From Candidatus Paracaedibacteraceae bacterium (GTDB lineage: Bacteria; Pseudomonadota; Alphaproteobacteria; Paracaedibacterales; CAIOTO01), in the NCBI GenBank assembly GCA_030694965.1, contig JAUYTZ010000013.1, forward strand, positions 1 to 64,000: a stretch of DNA of 64,000 bases. The letters are read 5' to 3'. Under the pieces are notes generated by a model, which ran no database searches, was not told the DNA's origin, and was given only the letters and a program-made list of their open reading frames with translations. The position numbers and the translations under genes were made by a program. This document shows positions 34,390 to 43,518 of the stretch, one piece after another. Position 1 is the stretch's first letter, and the number at the start of each line of letters is the position of its first letter.

Positions 34390-35382
34390 ATGAAAATCAA
34401 AATTTATTTATCACTTGCTCTTTTGACTATCATTTCTATTTTTGCATGGCAAAAATATTTGGCTCCTACCCAAAAAACAGATCTCAGCAAAAAAATAACA
34501 ACAATCGGAATTATTCAATTTATTGAACATCCCGCACTTGATCAGACACGCCAAGGTATTTTAGACTCACTCAAAGAAAATGGTTATATTGACAACAAAA
34601 ATGCACGTATTCACTTTGAATCTGCGCAAGGGAATTCAGGTCTTTCAGCACAAATTATTCAAAAGTTTGTAGGCCAAAAAGTTGATATCATTGTCGCAAT
34701 TGGCACAACAACAGCACAAGCAGCAAAACAAGCGACAGTTGAGAGCAAAACACCTGTTGTCTTTGCTTCTGTAACAGATCCTGTGGGAGCAAAACTTGTA
34801 GATTCAATGGCAGTTCCGGGCAAAAATGTTACAGGCGTTAGCAACTACATATCTATATCTAAACAATTTTCATTTTTCAAACGTATTTTGGCACACTTAA
34901 AAAACATTGGGGTTGTTTATAATCCTGGCGAACAAAACTCAGTTGTAATGATTGACAAAATGAAAGAAGTTGCAGATGTTTTTGATTTAGGTATTCACAC
35001 AAGTCCTGCAACAAAAACAAGTGAGGTCATGTCAGCAAGCCAAAGCCTTATCCATAAATCAGAAGCGATTTTCATAAATAATGACAGTACGGCTCTATCT
35101 GCTATTGATGCTGTAATTAAGGTTGGCAATGAACGTGATATCCCTGTATTTGTAAGCGATATTGATGTGTTAAACAAAGGTGCCCTTGCTGCTTTAGGAC
35201 CAAATCAATACGAATTGGGAAAGCAAGCAGGTATTATGATACAACGTATTTTATCAGGTGAATCACCAAGCAAAATGACCGTTGAGTTACCAAAAAAAGT
35301 GTTTGCAAAAGTAAACGTTGCCGTTTCTGCGCGCTTACAAATTCCTTATCAAAGTGAAAAATTTGAATCTTTCGGAGATTAA
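34390..35382 (+). CDS. ABC transporter substrate-binding protein (TrpX/pfam04392-like), copy 2
   Basis: This tandem paralogue of the preceding gene has 330 residues, with an N-terminal hydrophobic anchor (IYLSLALLTIISIFAW) and no lipobox. The matching segments are IQFIEHPALDQTRQGILDSL, VAIGTTTAQAAKQATV, TPVVFASVTDPVGAKL, IGVVYNPGEQNSVVMIDKMK and EAIFINNDSTALSAIDAVIK. The two copies are clearly homologous but diverged, implying an old duplication and perhaps different ligands. It ends six bases before ubiE, so the three genes may share a transcript. Confidence 0.88.
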   Translation: MKIKIYLSLALLTIISIFAWQKYLAPTQKTDLSKKITTIGIIQFIEHPALDQTRQGILDSLKENGYIDNKNARIHFESAQGNSGLSAQIIQKFVGQKVDIIVAIGTTTAQAAKQATVESKTPVVFASVTDPVGAKLVDSMAVPGKNVTGVSNYISISKQFSFFKRILAHLKNIGVVYNPGEQNSVVMIDKMKEVADVFDLGIHTSPATKTSEVMSASQSLIHKSEAIFINNDSTALSAIDAVIKVGNERDIPVFVSDIDVLNKGALAALGPNQYELGKQAGIMIQRILSGESPSKMTVELPKKVFAKVNVAVSARLQIPYQSEKFESFGD

Positions 35383-35388
35383 TATAAC

Positions 35389-36138
35389 ATGAGCAAAGAC
35401 TTTACAGATTTTGGATTTAAACAAGTACCACGCGACAAGAAAGCTGGGCTTGTTCAAAGTTTGTTCGGTCGTGTCGCTTCAAATTACGATCTTATGAACG
35501 ACCTCATGAGTTTTGGTATGCATCGTTACTGGAAAAAGACATTCATTCAACATATGTGCCTAAATCAACATGATCGCATTGTTGATGTTGCAGGTGGAAC
35601 AGGTGATATTAGCTTACTTCTTCATAAATCACTTCCATTTTTAAACTTAAAAACATTGCTGATTGATTTGACACCAAGTATGCTCGATGAAGGACGACGA
35701 AAAGCCATTAATAACGGCGTGATTAAAAACATTGCTTGGGCTGCAGGGCAAGCTGAAAACTTGCCACTACCCAATGCATGCATGGACGTATATACAATAA
35801 GCTTTGGGCTTCGCAACGTTGCAGACCGTACAAAGGCACTTAATGAAGCTTTTCGTGTTTTAAAACCAGGAGGTCGCTTCTACTGCCTAGAATTCAGTCA
35901 AACAGAGCACGTTCACTTCCAAAAAGCGTACGATTTATATTCATTTTCTGTGCTACCATTTTTGGGTAAGCATGTTGCAAAAGATGAAGAAGCATACCAA
36001 TACCTAGCGGAAAGTATACGTAAGTTCCCCGTTCGCCATGTCCTTGAGAATGAAATCTCATTAACAGGCTTTTCAAACGTAAAAAGTAAAGCATGGTTTC
36101 AAGGAATTGTTGCTTTTCACGAGGGTTTTAAACCTTAA
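35389..36138 (+). CDS. ubiE: Ubiquinone/menaquinone biosynthesis C-methyltransferase
   Basis: UbiE adds the C-methyl group to the quinone ring using S-adenosylmethionine. The family start FGFKQVPRDKKAGLVQSLFG is followed by VASNYDLMNDLMSFGMHRYWKK. The SAM motif I is VDVAGGTGDIS (about residues 64-74), then ISFGLRNVADRTKALNEAFRV, KPGGRFYCLEFSQ and the C-terminal SIRKFP. 249 residues is normal. With petC in the window it points to a respiratory chain that uses quinone. Confidence 0.96.
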   Translation: MSKDFTDFGFKQVPRDKKAGLVQSLFGRVASNYDLMNDLMSFGMHRYWKKTFIQHMCLNQHDRIVDVAGGTGDISLLLHKSLPFLNLKTLLIDLTPSMLDEGRRKAINNGVIKNIAWAAGQAENLPLPNACMDVYTISFGLRNVADRTKALNEAFRVLKPGGRFYCLEFSQTEHVHFQKAYDLYSFSVLPFLGKHVAKDEEAYQYLAESIRKFPVRHVLENEISLTGFSNVKSKAWFQGIVAFHEGFKP

Positions 36139-36182
36139 CAATAATTATTTCACAAAAAACACCTTTTTAGCAAAACCAGCAA

Positions 36183-36211
36183 TTGACATTTGTTTGAAAA
36201 CGCGGTAAAAA
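36183..36211 (+). promoter_or_regulatory. Sigma-70-type promoter of tRNA-Met
   Basis: A perfect -35 TTGACA (36183-36188), 17-bp spacer and -10-like TAAAAA (36206-36211). The tRNA 5' end is 14 bases beyond, so transcription would start only a few bases before the mature tRNA. Confidence 0.7.
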
Positions 36212-36224
36212 GTATTCATCCTTT

Positions 36225-36301
36225 GGCGGAGTAGCTCAGCTGGTTAGAGCAGCGGAATCATAATCCGCGTGTCGGGGGTTCGAGTCCCTCCTCCGCTACC
36301 A
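36225..36301 (+). tRNA. tRNA-Met (anticodon CAU, elongator type)
   Basis: Full cloverleaf: acceptor GGCGGAG/CTCCGCT with a terminal G-U, D-arm GCTC/GAGC, anticodon stem GCGGA/TCCGC with loop ATCATAA (CAT), T-arm CGGGGG/CCCTC-type, and encoded CCA at 36299-36301. The G1-U72 pair and sequence match the alphaproteobacterial elongator Met tRNA. A lysidine-modified Ile-CAU tRNA cannot be fully excluded by sequence alone. Confidence 0.93.
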
Positions 36302-36337
36302 AAGCTCTTTGAAATACATCTTTAAGGAAAATTCCTC

Positions 36338-36904
36338 GTGAAAATCAACGGAAACGAAGTTCGTGTCGGTAATATTATCGATTATCAAAATAAGCTATGG
36401 GTTGTGACAAAAACTCAGCACGTGCAACCTGGCAAAGGCGGCGCATATATGCAAGCCGAAATGAAAAGCCTTGTTGAAGGTACAAAAATAAACGAACGCT
36501 TTCGTTCAGCTGAATCCTTAGAGCGTGTATATCTTGAAGAAATGCCTCACCAATTTCTTTATGCAGAAGGCGACGATCTTGTCTTTATGGATCAACAAAC
36601 ATTTGAGCAAATTAATTTATCACGTGAATTTGTTGGCGATGCTGCTGTCTTCTTACAAGATGGTATGATAGTTAGCCTCTATATGCACGAAGGCAAAGCA
36701 ATTAGCGCAAAACTACCAGACACAGTTGTTCTTGAGATCATTGATGCGGAACCTGTTGTTAAAGGTCAAACAGCATCATCTTCATTTAAACCAGCAAAAT
36801 TGTCAAATGGCGAACGTGTGATGGTTCCTCCACATATCGGAACGGGTATGCGCGTCGTTGTTAATACTGCTGATTGCACTTACGTAGAACGGTCAAAAGA
36901 CTAA
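36338..36904 (+). CDS. efp: Elongation factor P
   Basis: EF-P rescues ribosomes stalled at polyproline stretches. The 188-residue product has the three beta-barrel domains. The modification loop is HVQPGKGGAYMQ with Lys33 (family Lys34). FRSAESLERVYLEEMPHQFLY is in the middle, and RVMVPPHIGTGMRVVVNTAD near the end matches the C-terminal domain signature. The start is GTG 36338 with AAGGAAA upstream. It immediately follows tRNA-Met. The stop overlaps the suhB start (TAATG). Confidence 0.96.
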   Translation: MKINGNEVRVGNIIDYQNKLWVVTKTQHVQPGKGGAYMQAEMKSLVEGTKINERFRSAESLERVYLEEMPHQFLYAEGDDLVFMDQQTFEQINLSREFVGDAAVFLQDGMIVSLYMHEGKAISAKLPDTVVLEIIDAEPVVKGQTASSSFKPAKLSNGERVMVPPHIGTGMRVVVNTADCTYVERSKD

Positions 36905-37710
36905 TGCATGTTTCATCCCGCTTTACCACTCGATCAGCTCTCGTAAACGTCATGACTGCCGCTGTTGAAAAAGCAGCCCGCGGTATTGTACGTGATTTTG
37001 GTGAAATTGAACAACTACAAGTTTCCCGCAAGAGTTTAGGTGATTTTGTATCCACGGCTGATCGCAAATCAGAAGATATTTTAATTTCAGAGCTTAGAAA
37101 AGCACGCCCTAAATTTGGTTTCATCACAGAAGAGTCAGGCATTATCCCAGGCGAAGACGAAACGCAACGTTGGATTATTGACCCACTTGATGGGACAAGT
37201 AATTTCTTGCATGGCATCCCACACTTTGCACTAACTGTTGCTCTTCAAATGGGTGATGAAATTATAGCAGGCGTTACTTATGACCCCATTAAGGACGAGA
37301 TGTTTTGGGCAGAAAAAGGTCGTGGTGCATTTTTAAACCAACGCCGTATACGTGTGTCAGGACGACGTATGTATGATGAAGCATTAATTGGTATTGGTGC
37401 CCCCTACGGCCATCATGGTGATCCTGAAATTTTTCAAAAGCGTTTAAGCCGTATATTGCCTGAAGCAGCCGGTGTGCGCCGGATGGGAGCAGCTTCACTT
37501 GATTTGGCCTACGTTGCAAGTGGCCGTTTTGATATTTTCTTTGAAGAACCAATGCATATCTGGGACTATGCAGCAGGCATTTTGATGATTCAAGAAGCTG
37601 GCGGTGTAGTTACTGATATTAATGGGGGAAAGAAAATATTTGAAACCAACTCTGTTGCAGCAGGGAATACAGATATGCACATGGCCTTAATGAAAAAGCT
37701 ACAGATTTAA
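36904..37710 (+). CDS. suhB: Inositol-1-monophosphatase family protein
   Basis: The 268-residue protein has the Mg-dependent phosphatase fold. VSTADRKSEDIL, FITEESG (metal Glu), WIIDPLDGTSNFLHGIPHFA (the family signature) and WDYAAGILMIQEAGGVVTD are all present. The start is set at ATG 36904, which overlaps the efp stop as TAATG; the longer frame from 36874 would overlap efp by 31 bases. The efp-suhB linkage is seen in many alphaproteobacteria. It may hydrolyse inositol phosphates or serve in rRNA processing and antitermination, as E. coli SuhB does. Confidence 0.93.
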   Translation: MHVSSRFTTRSALVNVMTAAVEKAARGIVRDFGEIEQLQVSRKSLGDFVSTADRKSEDILISELRKARPKFGFITEESGIIPGEDETQRWIIDPLDGTSNFLHGIPHFALTVALQMGDEIIAGVTYDPIKDEMFWAEKGRGAFLNQRRIRVSGRRMYDEALIGIGAPYGHHGDPEIFQKRLSRILPEAAGVRRMGAASLDLAYVASGRFDIFFEEPMHIWDYAAGILMIQEAGGVVTDINGGKKIFETNSVAAGNTDMHMALMKKLQI

Positions 37711-38065
37711 TCTTATTTGAAGCTTTATTTTTTATGGTTCAATATAATTTTTATTTCAAACATGCTGTCCGTTAGAAATAATGTGGCAGCAGTTATATAT
37801 AATAAATAGTGAATGAAATTAAGCCACACGCGGTAATTAATTATAATAAAGGCATACATTCCTGTCATGGCTACTATGTAGTAAATTTAAACCAAAACAT
37901 GAACCTTTACAAAGTGTGGCAATCAAAAAAACTTTTAGGTCATAGCGTCCCTTATATTCTGCCGTCATGGGCCTTTAGCTTCGAGTTGGCACAATATAAT
38001 GAGGGATGCTTGCAACCAATTTATAAGTAAAAAATGATTTAATATTATTTGTGCTACTAATGATC
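37711..38065. other. Intergenic stretch without a supported gene
   Basis: A 73-codon GTG-start frame exists at 37809-38030 but it has no RBS and no recognisable similarity, and I do not support it. No terminator or RNA signal was seen. Confidence 0.4.
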
Positions 38066-38935
38066 TCAGACTTCAATCACGGATTCCTGTGCAGGCACAT
38101 CATTTGTGTGTGTTTCCTCTACCTGAGCTCCACAACAAGATATAATTTTATTTCCAAGCGCACTTATGTGCTTAGGTGAACTTTTTATTGTTGAGCAGAA
38201 AAAGGATATAGTCATAAAAATTCCACTAAATTTATTATTTTCAGTTTGTTGATGTAACGTTTCTGATGGTGCAATGTAAAAAAAATAAAGGGCTATGACA
38301 GGACAAATTTGCTCACCTACGTTAATAATTATCGATGTAGTTTTTAAAAATTTTTCTAGTACGTACCAGCAATCGTTACATATTTTTGGGCTTATAAAGC
38401 AAATTGGCCTTATGGATGTTTGTGTTGCTAAATTAACATAAGACGCATTTGATGAGAACAAGTCTTGCTCAAGGCTTATTTCATTTTTCAGGTTATTATT
38501 ATAATCGCAATTTTCTTTTGATATAAAAGAATCTGCCGCGAGCATCGATGCTTCACCGCACAAGGATTTTTCATTGCAATCATTATAAGCAAAATTATTA
38601 TAAAAATCTAATGAGGAAGATAAATTACCGCCTAAGGACTCATCTGTCGATTTTTCAGGTGATTCGTTTTGAAAAAAAATGCTACTAAACATTTCTCTAA
38701 AAGCTGCTCCAAAATCAAACGAGTAAGGTGCTATAGTTTTGGGCTGATCTATCGTACTTGACGTCTGAATTACACTACTAAATGTGTTCAGAATGTTATG
38801 CTTATCATGGCAATAATCATGTGAAAATGTTTCTTGCAAAGAGGCGATAATAATAACGTGCATACATATAATTCTAAAAAAACCAAATTCAAAATTATTT
38901 TTCAAATACAAGAAGACATAAATGAAATATAACAA
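38066..38935 (-). CDS. Exported two-TM orphan protein, copy 1 of a window paralogue pair
   Basis: I do not recognise a family. The 289-residue frame begins with a hydrophobic stretch; a later start at Met25 (38863) would give a cleaner signal peptide, MHVIIIASLQETFSHD. The long middle is Ser/Asn/Glu-rich and low in complexity. The C-terminal half has LATQTSIRPICFI, then two hydrophobic segments, GEQICPVIALYFFYIAPS and FSGIFMTISFFCSTIKSS, and a soluble tail ending in EV. The same order (TQTS motif, GE-x-x-x-P-x-A-L-Y-x segment, second TM followed by Lys) occurs in the protein at 56090-56848. It may be an exported membrane-inserted effector-like protein; function unknown. Confidence 0.7.
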   Translation of the reverse strand: MLYFIYVFLYLKNNFEFGFFRIICMHVIIIASLQETFSHDYCHDKHNILNTFSSVIQTSSTIDQPKTIAPYSFDFGAAFREMFSSIFFQNESPEKSTDESLGGNLSSSLDFYNNFAYNDCNEKSLCGEASMLAADSFISKENCDYNNNLKNEISLEQDLFSSNASYVNLATQTSIRPICFISPKICNDCWYVLEKFLKTTSIIINVGEQICPVIALYFFYIAPSETLHQQTENNKFSGIFMTISFFCSTIKSSPKHISALGNKIISCCGAQVEETHTNDVPAQESVIEV

Positions 38936-39276
38936 TAATAATTAATAAAAGTTTTAATTTACTGAATAGATTAAAAAATTTATTGTTTTAAGTAAATTAT
39001 TTAAAATTATCAAATATATTTATTGATCCTATTATACGGAATGTCCAACTTAGACCGTGAAAACTGATTAAATTAGTAAATATATGCTCTTAAATATAAA
39101 ATTTTAAAAGTCCGCAGAAACAGATTTAAAAAGCGTTGAATGCATAAAATTTAATGCACAAAAATTGAATGAAAGTTTATATAATCCTCTTTATTAATAA
39201 AAGTATTGTAGAAAACTTGCGTCATGTCCAACAATAGTGTTTATTATAACCCATAAACAAAAAAATAGGTACTCGC
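38936..39276. other. AT-rich intergenic stretch
   Basis: Nothing coding was seen. It should contain the folD promoter and that of the divergent exported orphan. Confidence 0.4.
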
Positions 39277-40128
39277 ATGATCATTGACGGCGAACGTTAT
39301 GCAAATGAGTTAAACATAGCGCTAAGTGAAAAGTGCAACATACTACAAAAGCAATATGGCCGTGCGCCTTCACTGCATGTTGTCCTTATTGGAGAAAATC
39401 CAGCAAGCCAAGTCTATGTTAAAATGAAACAAAAAAGAGCAGAAGAAATTGGCGTTGAATCAGTGATCCACTTGCTAGACGAAAATGTGAGCCAAAAAGA
39501 TGTCTTATGGAAAATTCAAGGACTAAATGTTGATGAAGATGTAGATGGAATTCTTGTGCAAATGCCTTTGCCAGCACATCTTAATACAGAAGAAATTATC
39601 GAGGCAGTTAATCCCAAAAAAGACGTTGATGGGTTAACATCTGCTAACCTTGGAAAATTACTTCGTAATAGAGCGACGCTTATGCCTTGCACGCCACTTG
39701 GCTGCATGTATTTGCTAAAACAATGGAGATCAGACTTAGCAGGATTGCACGCGGTAATTGTAGGAAGATCAATATTGGTAGGAAAACCTCTGGGATTATT
39801 GCTGAGTCAGGCGAACGTAACCGTTACCACCTGCCACTCAAAAACAAAAAACCTTGCCTTTCACACACAACAAGCAGATATATTAATTGCAGCGTGTGGT
39901 ATTCCAAATTTAATAGGAGAAAAACATGTAAAGCCTGGGGCTTGCGTGATTGACGTAGGCATAACCAAGCTTCCTACAGGCAAGCTCTATGGAGATGTTG
40001 ATTTTAACGCGGTAAAACCTGTTGCGGATGCTATTACTCCTGTCCCCTTTGGCGTTGGTCCAATGACTGTTTCATATTTAATGGCGAATACAATTTTAGC
40101 TATGGAAGAAGGTGTCAAATCAACATAA
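39277..40128 (+). CDS. folD: Methylenetetrahydrofolate dehydrogenase/cyclohydrolase
   Basis: FolD interconverts 5,10-methylene- and 10-formyl-tetrahydrofolate, supplying one-carbon units. Landmarks are VYVKMKQKRAEEIG with the catalytic Lys, VDGILVQMPLPAHLN, KDVDGL, CTPLGCMYLLK, the NADP site VIVGRSILVGKPLGLLL, and DAITPVPFGVGPMTVSYLM near the end. 283 residues is normal. It is monocistronic, 137 bp before the secretin gene. Confidence 0.97.
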   Translation: MIIDGERYANELNIALSEKCNILQKQYGRAPSLHVVLIGENPASQVYVKMKQKRAEEIGVESVIHLLDENVSQKDVLWKIQGLNVDEDVDGILVQMPLPAHLNTEEIIEAVNPKKDVDGLTSANLGKLLRNRATLMPCTPLGCMYLLKQWRSDLAGLHAVIVGRSILVGKPLGLLLSQANVTVTTCHSKTKNLAFHTQQADILIAACGIPNLIGEKHVKPGACVIDVGITKLPTGKLYGDVDFNAVKPVADAITPVPFGVGPMTVSYLMANTILAMEEGVKST

Positions 40129-40265
40129 TTATGATTAATTTTAATAAATTTACACCTGAATCATTGCAATTTATAATGAAAGCTTGTTAATTTTATATTA
40201 ACAACAACTTTTTCAACTTTTTTATGTGCTATAAACATGCATAAAAAAATATAACGGAAAATATT

Positions 40266-41921
40266 ATGCAAGGTTCTTTTTATTTTTTTATCCTTTTTGT
40301 CACACTTACAGGATGCAGTGAATTTGCTAATCGAAGAGAAATTCATCCCTCGATAACAACTGAAGACATGAAAACACTAACATCAACGCCAACACCACTT
40401 AGTGAACCACTAAAAATTTTAGTTAAAGAACATTTTAAAAAGCAGAATTACCCTACCAATTTTTATAAAAAAGTATCCATTAACGTTACAGAACACATTC
40501 CTTTAAAACCGATTCTAACTGAACTTGCTCGTCAAGCAAAAGTTGATTTGCAGCTTGACAAAGAGATTCAATCACATGTCGTTTTTCAAGCAAGTGACAG
40601 ACCATTTATTGAGATTATTGAAGATTTATGCGAAATTTCCAACCTTCGCTTTCGTGTGAAAAATCAAGCACTCCGAATTGAATGCGATACGCCGTACAGT
40701 GAAAATTATAATATTCAGTTTTTAAACGTATCTCGCAGTAGCCAAAATCGCATTTCTGTGGCAACAGATGTTTTTGCCCAAAATGGAGTAACAAATTCTG
40801 CGACAAGCAGCAATGATAACGGATCGAATAGCTCAGTTACTGTTGAAACAAAAAATGATTTCTGGGCAGAACTTGAAGAAAACCTTAAAATCCTATTATT
40901 TCAAGAAATTACATCTAGCAAAGCCAAACAAAAGAGCAATGCTGCGCCTACATACTCAGTCCACAAGCAAGGCGGCCTTATTACCGTTTATGCGTCTGAA
41001 AAAGCCCATAAACGCATACAAAATTATTTATCAAAATTAAAATTCTCTGTCTCTAGACAAGTTTTAATAGAAGCAAAAATTATAGAAATCACACTTAAAG
41101 ATGAATATCGTGCAGGTATTGATTGGCAGAAACTAGGCTCAGGTGATCTGCGCCTTCAAGCAATGTTTGGCAAAACAGCATCACAAAGCAAATTCCTGGC
41201 GCCAACGAGTGCAGACCAAGGATTACTTAGCTTTGGCGCGCAAGGAACAACATTCAAAGCAATACTCAACGCCTTACAGCAATTTGGACACTCACGTACT
41301 CTTTCAAGCCCACGATTAACAGTCATGAATAATCAATCAGCTATTTTAAAAGTTGCTCAAAATCAGGTTTACTTTAAAATGAATTATGACAAACAATATA
41401 GCCAAAACGTGGATAGAAATAATGTTAGCATATCAACTGATATTCAAACTGTACCTATTGGTTTAATGATGTCTGTCCAACCATCCATTGATTCTGAAAC
41501 AGGTGAAATCATCTTATTTGTAAGACCAACAATTTCACGCCTTAATACCTCTGTTCCAGATCCATCCGTTGAAATTGCATTTAATGCAAACTCAACAAAT
41601 TCAAGCTCTGATACAAAATATACCCCATCAATGATTCCTGTTGTTGAGGTAAGAGAAATAGATTCAGTCTTGCGTCTACAAAACGGGGAAATTGGTGTTA
41701 TGGGTGGACTCATGGAAGTCAGAACACTTAAAGACACAAATAAAATACCTGGCCTTGGCGACCTTATTAAAGATGTATTTTCAAGCACATCTGAAGAAGA
41801 TCAGGTTATTGAGTTAGTTATTCTTTTAAAAGCCACAATACCTGAAGAGGGAGCCCCAGCCCCAGATGCAGCAGATATTCGCCTTACATCACAATACATT
41901 GCTGACTCACGTAAATGGTAA
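40266..41921 (+). CDS. Lipoprotein secretin (MshL/PilQ/GspD-type), solo
   Basis: The 551-residue product starts with a lipoprotein signal (FFILFVTLTGCSEF; lipobox LTGC, Cys17). An N-domain (STN-like, LKPILTELARQAKVDLQLD) covers about residues 75-150. A Ser/Asn linker precedes QVLIEAKIIEITLKDEYRAG IDW (about 260-282). The secretin core has TVMNNQSAILKVAQNQVYFK, GLMMSVQPSIDSETGEIILF VRPTISR, and the closing LQNGEIGVMGGLMEV with LVILLKATI. The order is that of MSHA/type IVb secretins that form outer-membrane gates. No assembly ATPase, inner platform or pilin gene is nearby, so it may serve a system encoded elsewhere. Confidence 0.92.
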   Translation: MQGSFYFFILFVTLTGCSEFANRREIHPSITTEDMKTLTSTPTPLSEPLKILVKEHFKKQNYPTNFYKKVSINVTEHIPLKPILTELARQAKVDLQLDKEIQSHVVFQASDRPFIEIIEDLCEISNLRFRVKNQALRIECDTPYSENYNIQFLNVSRSSQNRISVATDVFAQNGVTNSATSSNDNGSNSSVTVETKNDFWAELEENLKILLFQEITSSKAKQKSNAAPTYSVHKQGGLITVYASEKAHKRIQNYLSKLKFSVSRQVLIEAKIIEITLKDEYRAGIDWQKLGSGDLRLQAMFGKTASQSKFLAPTSADQGLLSFGAQGTTFKAILNALQQFGHSRTLSSPRLTVMNNQSAILKVAQNQVYFKMNYDKQYSQNVDRNNVSISTDIQTVPIGLMMSVQPSIDSETGEIILFVRPTISRLNTSVPDPSVEIAFNANSTNSSSDTKYTPSMIPVVEVREIDSVLRLQNGEIGVMGGLMEVRTLKDTNKIPGLGDLIKDVFSSTSEEDQVIELVILLKATIPEEGAPAPDAADIRLTSQYIADSRKW

Positions 41922-42200
41922 TGCGAATTAGAAAATTTAAATCCTCCATTCAAGCTCAAAATGCAACAGCGTTAATATTTTTTAAAAACTTGATTTGAAG
42001 TAAGCCAATTCAAACTTGAAAGGGGCTACTAATTGCTAATTTCTCTTTTGCATAAATTCCTAATTTTCCTCTATCTTTATGACATAAATAAGAATAATTT
42101 TTTCTGATTTAATTATTCACACTTGTAAACAAAACACACATCATTTTTTTAGTTTCAAAGAAGTCTTATACAATTTGCTCTGAATTTATTCGAACGTGGA

Positions 42201-42229
42201 TTGTAAAACCTAAAAGGGTGTACTATAAT
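42201..42229 (+). promoter_or_regulatory. Sigma-70-type promoter of hflK-hflC-degP
   Basis: TTGTAA (42201-42206), 17-bp spacer, TATAAT (42224-42229, perfect). The hflK ATG follows 72 bp after the -10. The rest of the 41922-42301 gap shows nothing else supported. Confidence 0.7.
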
Positions 42230-42301
42230 TTTTTGTGATATGTACTTTTAAATTTTTAAATGTGCACCTCTAAAATATCAACATAAAGGCCGAGCACGTG
42301 T

Positions 42302-43513
42302 ATGAGTAAAGATCCTAATGATCCAAATGATAACCCATGGGATGATAATGCAGACGACAAAGAGTCTCATAAAACATCAAAAAAAGATCAAAATAATGTT
42401 AGGAACCCATGGGCCAAACAAAATGGAACATCTCCTTTCGTTAAAAATAATGGAAATTCAGTAAACAACGACATCTTCTCATCACTTTTAAAACAATTTA
42501 AAAATGGCAACTCCGGCTTTAATACCGATGGTGGTGGCAATAACGGAAATGGTTCTGACCAAAAACCTCCTGTCGGGGCTCTTGGTATTAGTAAAGGCAG
42601 CTTTATAGGTATAGCAGCGATTGGCTTGCTACTTTGGTTGTCAACAGGCGTTTTCCGCGTGCAAGACCAAGGCGGAGAAGTTGCTGTTATTTTGCGTTTC
42701 GGGAAAGTTGTTAGTGATAACGTTGGGCCAGGCCTTCACTATCGCCTTCCCTACCCAATTGAACAAGAAATTATTAAAAAAACAGCCGTTGTTAATACAA
42801 TTAATAGCGTAACCCAAGTGGACACAGGCCGAAATTTTGATAAAACACTTGTGTTAACTGGCGATGAAAACATGGTTCATATCAACTACACTGTTTTATG
42901 GAAAATCAAGGATCTAAAGGATTTTTTATTTTCTGTTCGCAATCCAGAAGAAACAATTTTAGCAGCAGCTGAAAGTATTGTTAGGGAAGTTATGGGACAA
43001 ACGACAGCGCGTGCAGCGTTGACTCAAGAGCGCGATAGTATAGGTATAAAAGCACAAGATCTATTACAAAAAGTGCTTGATGCATACAAAATCGGCGTTC
43101 AAGTTGTAAAAATTCAGTTGCAAAAAGTTGATGCTCCTAGCGAAGTTATTCATGCATTTAATGACATGCAAGCATCGCGGACAGATGGAGATCGTATGCG
43201 AAATGAAGCTGAGGCGTATCATTTTGAAATTGTACCAAAAGCGCGTGGTGAATCAGCAAAAATCGTTCAAGAAGCTGAAGGCTATGAAAAAGAAGTGATT
43301 GCGCGTGCCCAAGGTGAAGCTGATCGCTTTAATCAAGTCTACATTGAATACAAAAAAAGCCCAGAAGTTTCGCGCAAGCGTTTGTACCTTGACACAATGG
43401 AACATGTACTTAGCCGCGTTCATAAAACAATCATTGATCCAAAAGCAGCCCCAGGGCTTGTGCCATACTTCCATTTACAACCAGGCTTAAAAGCTGATAA
43501 CAAACAAGGGTAA
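42302..43513 (+). CDS. hflK: HflK, FtsH-regulating SPFH protein
   Basis: HflK and HflC form a large periplasmic-facing cage around FtsH that modulates membrane protein quality control. The N-terminal ~95 residues are Asp/Asn/Gly-rich (NDNPWDDNADDKE, NTDGGGNNGNGS), then a TM at about 100-118 (IGIAAIGLLLWLSTGVF). The SPFH core follows (EVAVILRFGKVV, GPGLHYRLPYP, DVVNITVLWKI-type strand VHINYTVLWKI, ARAALTQERDSI) and a coiled coil rich in Ala/Glu. The ATG has AAAGG upstream. hflC follows after five bases. Confidence 0.96.
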   Translation: MSKDPNDPNDNPWDDNADDKESHKTSKKDQNNVRNPWAKQNGTSPFVKNNGNSVNNDIFSSLLKQFKNGNSGFNTDGGGNNGNGSDQKPPVGALGISKGSFIGIAAIGLLLWLSTGVFRVQDQGGEVAVILRFGKVVSDNVGPGLHYRLPYPIEQEIIKKTAVVNTINSVTQVDTGRNFDKTLVLTGDENMVHINYTVLWKIKDLKDFLFSVRNPEETILAAAESIVREVMGQTTARAALTQERDSIGIKAQDLLQKVLDAYKIGVQVVKIQLQKVDAPSEVIHAFNDMQASRTDGDRMRNEAEAYHFEIVPKARGESAKIVQEAEGYEKEVIARAQGEADRFNQVYIEYKKSPEVSRKRLYLDTMEHVLSRVHKTIIDPKAAPGLVPYFHLQPGLKADNKQG

Positions 43514-43518
43514 GCATC

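Noticed and set aside
37809-38030. 73-codon GTG-start frame
   Set aside because: No RBS, no recognisable similarity and unusual composition; within chance expectation.
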